Origin: JAWWBN01 sp033720955 | GTDB taxonomy: Bacteria; Acidobacteriota; Thermoanaerobaculia; Multivoradales; JAHEKO01 | Direction: 5' to 3' | Length of the DNA: 16,708 nucleotides | NCBI GenBank assembly: GCA_033720955.1 | Contig: JAWWBN010000064.1 | Span: 1 to 16,708 of the forward strand | Part shown: positions 1-7,561 of the stretch, one piece after another | Layout: each line of letters begins with the position of its first letter | How positions within the stretch are numbered: the stretch's first letter is position 1 | Notes under the pieces: generated by a model | Seen by the model: the letters and a program-made list of their open reading frames with translations, nothing else | Told to the model about the DNA's origin: nothing | Database searches by the model: none | Program-made: the position numbers and the translations under genes

Positions 1-218
1 CCTCTCGGGGCGCTCTCGCCCTCGAGGGGGGCTGCAAGTTTCGTGCTGGCCCCGATATACTCTCGCCCTCCCCCACCGGCGGAGGCTCAGGGAATGGTGC
101 CAAGACTCCCCCTTCTGGTCGCCCGGGCGGCTCCGCCCGACGCCGCCGCTCCGGGAGAGCCCGGCCACACCGTCCGACTCCGCTGACCACCCCGACTCGG
201 CCGAAAGGAGCGCCCTCC
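1..218. other. non-coding leader upstream of the peptidase gene
   Basis: I see no convincing gene here. The stretch holds the 5' region of the oligopeptidase B-type gene: a possible -10 box at 56-61 (listed separately), a perfect 6-bp GC hairpin at 124-139 (stem CGGGCG/CGCCCG, 4-nt loop) and a good Shine-Dalgarno AAGGAG at 205-210, 8 nt before the ATG. The hairpin has no T tract, so it does not look like a terminator; it would lie in the mRNA leader if the promoter guess is right. The end of an upstream gene before position 50 cannot be judged. Confidence 0.5.
56..61 (+). promoter_or_regulatory. possible -10 promoter box (TATACT)
   Basis: TATACT differs from TATAAT at one position and stands out in a very GC-rich region. 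No good -35 hexamer lies 16-18 nt upstream. If used, it gives a leader of about 150 nt for the peptidase gene at 219. This is weak evidence, based on one hexamer. Confidence 0.25.
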
Positions 219-2357
219 ATGCGCAGGACCGTCCCGCCCGCCCTGCTCGCCCTGCTCGTCGCCGCCTGTGCCTCCCCAGAGACCTCGACCATGACCGCCC
301 GACGCGACCTCCCCGAGCCCCCCAGGGCCAAGAAGCAGCCGCAGGAGCTCGTCATCCACGGCCACGCGCGAACGGATCCCTACTTCTGGCTGCGCGAGCG
401 CGAGGACCCGGAGGTGATCGCCTACCTCGAGGCCGAGAACGAGTACACCGAGGCGGCGCTGGCCCACACCGCGGAGCTGCAGGAGAAGCTGTACGAAGAG
501 ATCGTCGGCCGCATCCAGGAGATCGACGAGTCGGTGCCCTTCCTCCAGAACGGCTACTACTACTACTACCGCTACGAGGAGGGGGGGGAGTACCAGATCT
601 GGGCGCGCAAGAAAGGGACGCTGGACGCCCCCGAGGAGATCCTCCTGGACGGCAACAAGCTCGCCGAGGGGCACGAGTTCTTCGCGCTGCGCGGGCTCGA
701 GGTGAGCCGGGACAACAAGCTCCTGGCCTACGCCGTGGACACGGTGGGCCGGCGCAAGTACGAGCGGCGCTTTCGCGACCTGGCCACCGGCGAGGACCTT
801 CCCGACGTCATCCCCGACGTCACCTCGAACGGCGCCTGGGCCAACGACGACAAGACCTTCTTCTACACCCGCCAGGACCCCGAGACCCTGCGCTGGTACC
901 AGATCAAGAAGCACGTGCTGGGCGAGGACCCGGCCGCTGACGAGGTGGCCTTCGAGGAGACCGACGAGGAGTTCAACGCCTTCGTCTACAAGACCAAGAC
1001 CAACCGCTACCTGATGATCGGCAGCGAGCAGACCCTCTCCTCGGAGTACCGCTACCTGGACGCCGACACCCCGGACGCCGCCTGGACCGTCTTCCTGCCG
1101 CGCGAGGAGGAGCACGAGTACTCCCTCGACCACTTCGGGGACCACTTCTACGTGCGCACCAACTGGGAGGCGAAGAACTTCCGGCTGATGCGGCGTCCCA
1201 CCGGGTCCGCGGCGGACAAGGGGAGCTGGGAGGAGGTCATCGGCCACCGCGACGACGTCTTCTTCAACGGCTTCGAGACCTTCCGCGACCACCTGGTGGC
1301 CTCGGAGCGCAAGGACGGCCTGATCCAGATGCGCATCATGCCCTGGGACGGCGGCGAGGAGCACTACCTCGACTTCGGCGAGCCCGCCTACGCCGCCTAC
1401 TTCGACGCCAACGAGGAGCTCGACACCCAGGTGCTGCGCTACAGCTACAGCTCGCTGACCACCCCCTGGTCGGTCTACGACTACGACATGGTGACCAGGG
1501 AGAAGACCCTGCGGAAGGAGGAGCCGGTCCTGGGCGGCTTCGACAAGAACGACTACGTCACGGAGCGTCTCATGACCCCCGCCCGGGACGGCGTCCAGGT
1601 ACCCATCTCCATCGTCTACCGCAAGGGCTTCACCCGGGACGGCAGCCATCCGCTGCTGCTCTACGGCTACGGCTCCTACGGCGCCTCCATGGATGCCAGC
1701 TTCCGCTCCTACCGCCTGAGCCTGCTGGACCGCGGTTTCGCCTTCGCCATCGCCCACATCCGCGGCGGCCAGGAGATGGGCCGGGACTGGTACGAAGACG
1801 GCAAGCTCAGGAAGAAGATGAACACCTTCACCGACTTCGTGGACTGTGCCCGGTTCCTGGTGGACGAGCGCTACACCTCGCCGGAGCGCCTCTACGCCGA
1901 GGGCGGGTCGGCGGGCGGTCTGCTCATGGGGGCGGTGGCCAACCTGGCCCCCGAGCTCTTCGACGGCATCGTCAGCCACGTTCCCTTCGTGGACGTGGTG
2001 ACCACCATGCTGGACGACGACATTCCCCTGACCACCAGCGAGTACGACGAGTGGGGCAACCCCAACGTCAAGGAGGACTACGAGTACATCCTCTCCTACT
2101 CGCCCTACGACAACCTGGAGGCCAAGGAGTACCCCCACATGCTGGTCACCACGGGCCTGCACGACTCGCAGGTCCAGTACTGGGAGCCCGCCAAGTACGT
2201 GGCCAAGCTGCGCGACCTCAAGACCGACGACAACCTGGTGGTCTTGAAGACCAACATGGAGGCCGGGCACGGCGGGGCTTCGGGCCGCTTCAAGCGCCAC
2301 AAGGAGACGGCGCTGACCTACGCCTTCCTGCTGGACCTGGCCGGGAAGGCGGAGTAG
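219..2357 (+). CDS. ptrB: oligopeptidase B-type prolyl oligopeptidase family (S9A) peptidase, lipoprotein
   Basis: Serine peptidase that, by family, cleaves short peptides after Arg or Lys. The 712-residue protein has the N-terminal family signature (HGHARTDPYFWL, about residues 44-55), a beta-propeller-type middle region and a C-terminal alpha/beta-hydrolase domain. The catalytic triad is readable as Ser564 (in GGSAGG), Asp649 (HDSQV) and His684 (EAGHGG); the spacing Ser+85 and Ser+120 equals that of E. coli oligopeptidase B (Ser532/Asp617/His652). The acidic pair that binds the basic P1 side chain is present as Glu608 and Asp610 (Glu576/Glu578 in E. coli). Unlike the soluble E. coli enzyme, it starts with a lipoprotein signal with lipobox VAAC (Cys17), so it is probably anchored in the envelope. 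The ATG start has AAGGAG 8 nt upstream. It is a single gene, convergent with the oxidase. The family call is firm; the substrate is inferred. Confidence 0.93.
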   Translation: MRRTVPPALLALLVAACASPETSTMTARRDLPEPPRAKKQPQELVIHGHARTDPYFWLREREDPEVIAYLEAENEYTEAALAHTAELQEKLYEEIVGRIQEIDESVPFLQNGYYYYYRYEEGGEYQIWARKKGTLDAPEEILLDGNKLAEGHEFFALRGLEVSRDNKLLAYAVDTVGRRKYERRFRDLATGEDLPDVIPDVTSNGAWANDDKTFFYTRQDPETLRWYQIKKHVLGEDPAADEVAFEETDEEFNAFVYKTKTNRYLMIGSEQTLSSEYRYLDADTPDAAWTVFLPREEEHEYSLDHFGDHFYVRTNWEAKNFRLMRRPTGSAADKGSWEEVIGHRDDVFFNGFETFRDHLVASERKDGLIQMRIMPWDGGEEHYLDFGEPAYAAYFDANEELDTQVLRYSYSSLTTPWSVYDYDMVTREKTLRKEEPVLGGFDKNDYVTERLMTPARDGVQVPISIVYRKGFTRDGSHPLLLYGYGSYGASMDASFRSYRLSLLDRGFAFAIAHIRGGQEMGRDWYEDGKLRKKMNTFTDFVDCARFLVDERYTSPERLYAEGGSAGGLLMGAVANLAPELFDGIVSHVPFVDVVTTMLDDDIPLTTSEYDEWGNPNVKEDYEYILSYSPYDNLEAKEYPHMLVTTGLHDSQVQYWEPAKYVAKLRDLKTDDNLVVLKTNMEAGHGGASGRFKRHKETALTYAFLLDLAGKAE

Positions 2358-2375
2358 GGAGGGTCTCCTCCGCCG

Positions 2376-4268
2376 CTACGGCAGCACCACCAGCTCGGCG
2401 ATCATTCCCTGCGCCGCGTGGGGCAGCAGGTGGCAGTGCAGCAGCCACCGGCCCACGGCGCCCCCCAGGCCGGGCCGACCGGGACGGCGCGGGCGGTCGG
2501 CCAGACGCACCTTGAACACCAGGCGGTGCTCCGCCGGGATGTCGACCGAGTCCACGAACTCGGGATAGCGGTAGCGGTAGACCACCCGCCGGCCCAGCTC
2601 GAGCCGCACCGGCTGGAAGGAGAAGCCGTGCAGGTGGAAGACGTGGTGGGCTGCCGTCTCGTTGGTCACCGAGAGCTCGAGCAGACCGCCGACGCGGGCG
2701 TACCGGGAGGAGGGCAGGAGGGGCACCTGGCGGAAGTCGGAGACCGCGGCGGCGTCGAAGATCCCGATGACGTCGTCGATCGAGGGGCCGTTGGAGTTGG
2801 TGAACCGGATCTCCGGGCTCGCCGTGCCCGGGAGACGGGCGCTCGACAGGGTCGCCGGATCGACGAGGCCCGCGGTAGGAGGACGGCGGCGCAGGTTCTC
2901 CAGCGGCCGCGCGACCCGCGGATGACGCAGCAGGGGCGCCCGGCGGGCGAGTGAGAAGGCGGCGGCGGGAGAGCGCTTCCCGTCGATCGCGAAGTGCAGC
3001 ACGGGCACGGTCGGGGTGAGCGCGAAGCCGCGGCCGGTGTGGGCGAAGTCCCGCGTCCACAGGGTCAGCACCTCGCCCTCCTCGCCCTCGGGGACGAGCA
3101 CGAGGTCGGCCCGCTGACCGGGGCCCAGCAGCACCTCGCCCCGGTCGTACCCGGTCGTGAAGCCCTGGCTGCTGCCGCCCTCGAGCCGCGCCCGGTTCAG
3201 CAGACCGCCCTCGCCGCCGATCCGCAGCAGCGGCACGCGTCTCCCCCGGGCGTCGGTCAGCAGCAGCCGGTAGAAGCGGATGAGGGAGGCGTTGATCAGC
3301 CGCAGCCGGAGGCCCTCGCCGCTCCCCACCGCCAGCGGCCGCGCTCTGCCGACCAGCGGCCCGGGCCGGCGCGGCGAGCCCTCGCGACCCGCCGCGACCC
3401 CTCCGTTCGTCAGCACCCACTGCCCCGGGTTCACGCGGCAGGGCTGACGGCCCGAGACACAGCCGCGCGGAGCCTGCACGAAGGGGATGACGCCGGCCGG
3501 CAGGGGCTCTCCGACACGCCGGCCCGTGGCGTCCCGCGGCGTCTCGCACAGCTCGCGGGGGCTCGGGGAGAGGGCGTGACCGGGGAACTCCCCGCCACCC
3601 GCCCACGGCAGGGAGGGGTCGGCCGGGAAGGTCTGCTCGTCGTTGGCGCCCGGCGTCTTGCAGACCGTGACGTCGCTCAGCACCACGGTGTGGTCGCGCA
3701 CCGGGATCACTCCGGCCGCGGCGAGCTCGCCCGCGGCCGGATCCTCGACGATCAGCGGCCCGTAGAGACCCCTCCACACCTGGTTGCTGGGCCGGACGTG
3801 GGGGTGATACCAGAAGACCCCGGGCCGGGTCACCCGGAACTCGTAGCGGAAGCTGCCGCCCGGCGGCACCTCGTTCTGGCTCACCGACGTGCCGTCGCTC
3901 CTGTGGGTGACCTCGACGCCGTGCCAGTGGATGCTCGACGGCAGCGGCAGCTTGTTGCGGAACCGCACCCGGACCACGTCACCGACGCGGACCCGGATCT
4001 CCGGGCCGGGCACCGAGCCGTTGAAGCTCCACACCTCCTCCTTCGAGCCGTCGCCGTCCAGATCGCGCCGGACTGGCCGCGCCACGAGGCGGGTCGAGAA
4101 GACCCGGGGATCGGGGTCGCGGTCGATCGCCGGCCGCAGGTCGCCGCGGGCGGCGCCGGCGGGCTGGGGAGACCCGAGCAGGGCGGTGACGAAGAGACCG
4201 GCGAGCGCTCGGAGCGGGGCCGTGGTCCTCCTGCCCGTGTCGAGAACGGCTGATGCTCGCCCGGGCAC
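2376..4268 (-). CDS. exported multicopper oxidase (laccase/bilirubin oxidase/CotA-like)
   Basis: Oxidises a reducing substrate at a type 1 copper and reduces O2 to water at a trinuclear cluster. The substrate (phenolic, metal ion or other) cannot be read from sequence. All four copper motifs are intact in the 630 residues: HWHG (His114, His116), YHPH (His155, His157), HVFHLH (His542, His545, His547) and HCHLLPH (His611, Cys612, His613, His617), with Met622 as probable axial type 1 ligand. The N-terminus has a twin Arg (13-14) and a hydrophobic stretch ending near Ala-Gly-Ala-Ala (about 37-40): an export signal, Sec or weakly Tat-like. Residues about 200-280 form an insertion with four cysteines (203, 241, 270, 277) that could form disulfides. 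The GTG start is forced: a TAG lies in frame four codons upstream (4278-4280) and no later start would keep the signal. There is no Shine-Dalgarno; see the -10-like box. Its end is 18 bp from the convergent peptidase gene. Confidence 0.92.
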   Translation of the reverse strand: MPGRASAVLDTGRRTTAPLRALAGLFVTALLGSPQPAGAARGDLRPAIDRDPDPRVFSTRLVARPVRRDLDGDGSKEEVWSFNGSVPGPEIRVRVGDVVRVRFRNKLPLPSSIHWHGVEVTHRSDGTSVSQNEVPPGGSFRYEFRVTRPGVFWYHPHVRPSNQVWRGLYGPLIVEDPAAGELAAAGVIPVRDHTVVLSDVTVCKTPGANDEQTFPADPSLPWAGGGEFPGHALSPSPRELCETPRDATGRRVGEPLPAGVIPFVQAPRGCVSGRQPCRVNPGQWVLTNGGVAAGREGSPRRPGPLVGRARPLAVGSGEGLRLRLINASLIRFYRLLLTDARGRRVPLLRIGGEGGLLNRARLEGGSSQGFTTGYDRGEVLLGPGQRADLVLVPEGEEGEVLTLWTRDFAHTGRGFALTPTVPVLHFAIDGKRSPAAAFSLARRAPLLRHPRVARPLENLRRRPPTAGLVDPATLSSARLPGTASPEIRFTNSNGPSIDDVIGIFDAAAVSDFRQVPLLPSSRYARVGGLLELSVTNETAAHHVFHLHGFSFQPVRLELGRRVVYRYRYPEFVDSVDIPAEHRLVFKVRLADRPRRPGRPGLGGAVGRWLLHCHLLPHAAQGMIAELVVLP

Positions 4269-4274
4269 GGATCG

Positions 4275-4280
4275 ATTCTA
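4275..4280 (-). promoter_or_regulatory. possible -10 box of a leaderless multicopper oxidase transcript
   Basis: On the minus strand this reads TAGAAT, one mismatch from TATAAT, in a strongly GC-rich setting. Transcription would start about 7 nt downstream, which is at or next to the G of the GTG start codon at 4268. With no Shine-Dalgarno before that GTG, a leaderless mRNA is a sensible reading. No clear -35 box is visible. Confidence 0.4.
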
Positions 4281-4322
4281 CCCGCCGCCGGCGGCTCGGC
4301 TCTTGCTTGCTTGCCGACGGCG

Positions 4323-5780
4323 ATGCCCACCGCCCTCGAAGCGGCCGCGGTGGCCGCGGCCCTGACCGCGATTCCGCCCCTCGCCGCAGCACCCCCGGAG
4401 CCGGAGCCGCCCCCCTTCCCCTCGGTCGTGCGCGCCGCCGGGCCGCCGGAGCGGCTCCTCTGGATCGGGGCGCCGGCGATCTACGACGAGACGGGCGAGC
4501 CACGGTGGGAGGTCCTGGGCGAGGGCTTCGCCGACACCCTGGCGCGGAAGGGGGAGCAGGTGGCGGAGCTGGCGGCCGACCCGCGCGACTTCCCGGTCTG
4601 CACGGCCACCGTCTCCTGCGGCTTCGACGACCGGCCCAGGGGCTCTCTGGACGACGGCGTCCGCCATGCCCACGCCATCTACCGGGGCCGGGTGCGCCGC
4701 ACCGGAGTCGGACTGGCGGGAGAGCTTCCGGCGCTGCTCCTCGAGCTGGACCCGGTCGAGCCGCTCCGCGCCGAAGCGGGCTACCCCACCACCGGCCCGC
4801 TCTACCTGCTCTACCCCGAGGCGCGGCTCGCCGTCGCCGGGGTGCCGTTGCGCACCTGCCAGTACAACCTGCCGGAGTCCCCCGCCCCGGGAGCGGAGAT
4901 GCTCTTCCTGCCCTACCACCCGCCGGCCGACGGGACCGGTCGGGTCTTCTCCCTCGGCGGCGAGGCGCTCTTCGTCTTCACCGGCGACGCCGGCCTCTTG
5001 AGCCCGGCCCGGCTCGCCGACGCGGCTGAAATCGAAGAGCTCGGGACGATGGCCCGGGTGGCCGACTGGGTGGCGGCCAAGCTCGACGGCGACCCGGGCG
5101 CGGCGCCCTTCGACGACGGCGCCTGCACCCCTCCGGGCATCGAAGCGGAGAGCCGGGCCGACGCCGGGGGCCCCTCCAGCTTCGAGCTGGCCGTCGACGC
5201 CCGGGCCCGGGGCGCCCTCGAGCGCTCCACGGCGGCGGTCTTCCTGGAGTGGACGAAGCCCCGGCTCGGGGGCCTCTCCGGCCCCGAGCACGCCGTGCCC
5301 TTCGACCTGGACGGGGACGGCGTGGTGGAGATGACCTCCTGGCCCATGCTCGGCCAGGCGATTCCCTGGCGGGACCTGAACGGCGACGGCCGGGTGAACG
5401 ACGGCAGCGAGCTCTTCGCCTCGCGCCGGGACGACGGCGACGCGGTCCGCTCCGACGCTCTCGACGACCTGGGCCGCTACGACCGGCCGGAGCTGGGCGG
5501 CAACGGGAACGGGGCGATCGACCCGGGCGACGCCCTCTGGAGCGAGCTCCGGATCTGGGTGGACGCCGAGCGCGACGGCTACTCCGCGCCGGAGGAGCTC
5601 TTCGAGCCCTCCGACCTCTGCCTGGCGGAGATCCGCCTCGACCCGCTGGCCGGCGGCGGTCCGCACGACGGCAACGGCAACCGGATTCTCCACCGCAGCG
5701 AGCTGGTGCGGCGAGACGCCCGCGGAGCGCCTCGCCGCGGGCGCGTGCTCGTCGTGGCGCCGGTCCGCTTTCGGCGCTGA
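4323..5780 (+). CDS. exported protein of unknown function with EF-hand-like DxDxDG loops
   Basis: I do not recognise the whole protein (485 residues from this ATG). The N-terminus is Ala-rich and hydrophobic up to about residue 23, then Pro-rich, like a signal peptide, but it has no basic residue before the hydrophobic core, which is unusual. Residues about 45-255 form an unassigned domain with cysteines in VCTATVSCGF and RTCQYN. The C-terminal third carries calcium-loop-like motifs: DLDGDGVVE (about 328-336), DLNGDGRVNDGSELF (about 351-365), GNGNGAIDPGD (about 394-404) and DAERDGYSAPEEL (about 414-426). This series resembles calcium-binding segments found in RTX-type and other secreted proteins, so calcium-stabilised export is likely. 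A TTG at 4311 would add four residues; neither start has a Shine-Dalgarno. Divergent from the oxidase gene, convergent with the dehydrogenase gene. Confidence 0.72.
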   Translation: MPTALEAAAVAAALTAIPPLAAAPPEPEPPPFPSVVRAAGPPERLLWIGAPAIYDETGEPRWEVLGEGFADTLARKGEQVAELAADPRDFPVCTATVSCGFDDRPRGSLDDGVRHAHAIYRGRVRRTGVGLAGELPALLLELDPVEPLRAEAGYPTTGPLYLLYPEARLAVAGVPLRTCQYNLPESPAPGAEMLFLPYHPPADGTGRVFSLGGEALFVFTGDAGLLSPARLADAAEIEELGTMARVADWVAAKLDGDPGAAPFDDGACTPPGIEAESRADAGGPSSFELAVDARARGALERSTAAVFLEWTKPRLGGLSGPEHAVPFDLDGDGVVEMTSWPMLGQAIPWRDLNGDGRVNDGSELFASRRDDGDAVRSDALDDLGRYDRPELGGNGNGAIDPGDALWSELRIWVDAERDGYSAPEELFEPSDLCLAEIRLDPLAGGGPHDGNGNRILHRSELVRRDARGAPRRGRVLVVAPVRFRR

Positions 5781-5783
5781 CCC

Positions 5784-5798
5784 GCGGGCCCGACCCGC
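5784..5798. terminator. weak hairpin between convergent genes
   Basis: GCGGG and CCCGC form a 5-bp GC stem with a 5-nt loop in the 31-bp gap between the stop codons of the calcium-loop protein (5780) and the dehydrogenase gene (5812). It could serve either strand, but there is no T tract, so it is only a candidate pause or termination structure. Confidence 0.22.
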
Positions 5799-5811
5799 CC
5801 GGCGGTCGTGG

Positions 5812-7533
5812 CTACGGCGTGATCACGACGTCGTCGAAGAGCAGCCCGCCCCCGGGCCCGACCGCGGCCGATCCCTGGGGCAGGCCCAGTCGCAGACGGC
5901 GCAGCCGGTCGCCGCCGTTGTCCAGACCGGTGGCCCGCGCCCGCACCCGGCGGCCCCGGCGCAGCAGGGCCTCGCCGTCGGCCGCCCCGGTCCCGGTCGC
6001 GGCCGCCCACTCGAGACAGAGCTCGGTGGGCTTGTTCCGCTTGAGGGCCGTGCCCCCCCGGCGGGTCAGGCTGCCGCCGCCCCGGGCCCACAGCTCCAGC
6101 CGGTGGCGCCGCCCCGGCGCGAGCCGGAGCTCCACCACCCGCTTGCGGGCGCCGCGGCTCCAGAGCTCGAGGACGGTCACCGGGCCGCCCTCGGCGGCGA
6201 CGTCCTCCGGCCGCAGGGCGAAGCAGGTCTCGACGGTCCTCTCCCCCCGCACCCGCCGCGTCTCGACGAACGACCGCCGGGCGCTCCCCTCGACCGACAC
6301 CTCGAGGGCGAACTCCTCGCCGAGGAGCCCCGGCTGGGTCACGCTCACGGCGCCGACCGCCTTCGACCAGCGGCCGAGGTCGCCCCCGGTGAAGTCGTCG
6401 GCGAAGAGAGGGCGGCCGGAGAGACGGTAGAGGCGGCCCCCGTGGTCCACCAGGTACAGCCGGCCGGCCTCGTCCTCGCCGAAGGAGCTCACATTGGCCC
6501 CGGTGTCGGCGAGCAGCCGCTCCCGCCAGTTGCCCGCCGTGTTGGGCCGGCCGCCCCAGACCCGGCCGGAGCAGAAGTCGCCGTAGAGATAGAAGCGGTC
6601 CAGGGTGGCCGCCTTCGGCCCGCGGTACCGGTACCCGCCCGTCACCGAGCAGCCCTGGTCGTGCAGGTACTCGAGCACCGGCGCGGTGAGCCCCTCCTCG
6701 GCGCAGCCGACCGCGGGCTCGAAGCACTGGGAGCCCTCGCGGATGCGCCAGCCGTAGTTCTCGCCGCCGGGGCTGGAGGCCGGCTGGAAGTCGATCTCCT
6801 CCCGCTCGCCCTGGCCCACGTCGCCGATGTAGAGGTCGCCGGTGTCCCGGTCGAAGCTGAACCGCCACGGGTTGCGCAGCCCGTAGGCCCAGATCTCCTC
6901 CGCCGCGCCCGCCCGGCCCACGAAGGGGTTGTCCGCCGGCACCGCGTAGGGGGTGGCGGAGTCGACGTCGAGACGCAGGATCTTGCCCAGCAGGCTGCCC
7001 AGGTTCTGGGCGTTGTTCTGCGGGTCGCCGCCGCTGCCGCCGTCGCCGGTGGCGACGTAGAGGTAGCCGTCGGGACCGAAGGCGATGTGGCCGCCGTTGT
7101 GGTTGGCGAAGGGCTGGTCGAGGGTGAGCAGCACCACCTCGGAGTCGGCGTCGGCCACGTTCGGGTCGGCGCCCACCTCGAACCGGGCCAGCACCGTGTC
7201 GCCAGCGCCGTTGGTGTAGTTCACGTAGAAGAGGCCGTTCTCGGCGTAGCCGGGGTGGAAGGCGAGACCCAGCAGGCCGCGCTCGCCGCAGCAGCTCACG
7301 CGCCCCGAGAGATCCAGGAAGGGTGGGTCGAGGAGCTGGCCGTCGTGGATCCTTATCCGGCCGGACTGCTCCACCAGAAAGACCCGCCCCGAGCCGTCGC
7401 CGGCGTGGGTGACCAGCAGGGGGCGGTCCAGGCCGTCGACCACCAGCTCCAGGTCGACCAGGGCGGGGGCCGGCACGGCGGCGGCCAGCGCCATAGCTGC
7501 CACCGCCACGAGCCGGAGTGCGCGTCGTCTCAC
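5812..7533 (-). CDS. exported PQQ-dependent sugar dehydrogenase (GSDH/YliI-type) with C-terminal jelly-roll-like domain
   Basis: Probably a periplasmic or secreted quinoprotein that oxidises sugar aldoses; some family members have other substrates. A Sec signal with a basic start covers residues 1-25. Residues about 26-375 form the six-bladed propeller: GLLGLAFHPGY (87-97), NHNGGH (144-149, His145 matching the catalytic His of soluble glucose dehydrogenase) and GLRNPW (218-223, Arg220 and Asn221 matching the PQQ-contacting Arg-Asn pair). Vicinal cysteines 81-82 and Cys270, 277, 295 and 321 could form disulfides. Residues about 376-573 (from LFADDFTGGDLGRW to LLFDDVVITP) look like an appended concanavalin-like beta-sandwich, rich in Arg and Gly. 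The GTG start is fixed by AGGAGG at 7541-7546, 7 nt upstream. Last gene of the minus-strand cluster, 28 bp after the phosphodiesterase gene. No PQQ synthesis gene is in the window. Confidence 0.88.
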   Translation of the reverse strand: MRRRALRLVAVAAMALAAAVPAPALVDLELVVDGLDRPLLVTHAGDGSGRVFLVEQSGRIRIHDGQLLDPPFLDLSGRVSCCGERGLLGLAFHPGYAENGLFYVNYTNGAGDTVLARFEVGADPNVADADSEVVLLTLDQPFANHNGGHIAFGPDGYLYVATGDGGSGGDPQNNAQNLGSLLGKILRLDVDSATPYAVPADNPFVGRAGAAEEIWAYGLRNPWRFSFDRDTGDLYIGDVGQGEREEIDFQPASSPGGENYGWRIREGSQCFEPAVGCAEEGLTAPVLEYLHDQGCSVTGGYRYRGPKAATLDRFYLYGDFCSGRVWGGRPNTAGNWRERLLADTGANVSSFGEDEAGRLYLVDHGGRLYRLSGRPLFADDFTGGDLGRWSKAVGAVSVTQPGLLGEEFALEVSVEGSARRSFVETRRVRGERTVETCFALRPEDVAAEGGPVTVLELWSRGARKRVVELRLAPGRRHRLELWARGGGSLTRRGGTALKRNKPTELCLEWAAATGTGAADGEALLRRGRRVRARATGLDNGGDRLRRLRLGLPQGSAAVGPGGGLLFDDVVITP

Positions 7534-7561
7534 CTCGGTTCCTCCTCGTGCCGCGTCCTTC

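Noticed and set aside
87..2300. 737-codon open frame antisense to the peptidase gene
   Set aside because: It mirrors the GC-rich codon bias of the real gene, has Val/Gly/Leu-rich low-complexity composition and no recognisable domain, while the plus-strand frame has a full catalytic triad.
2358..2368. GGAG/CTCC inverted repeat between the peptidase and oxidase genes
   Set aside because: A 4-bp stem with a 3-nt loop and no T tract is expected by chance in this sequence; not a credible terminator.
4302..4313. Three CTTG copies before the calcium-loop protein gene, as a possible phase-variable repeat
   Set aside because: Three copies are too few to support slippage-based switching and the tract lies upstream of the likely ATG.
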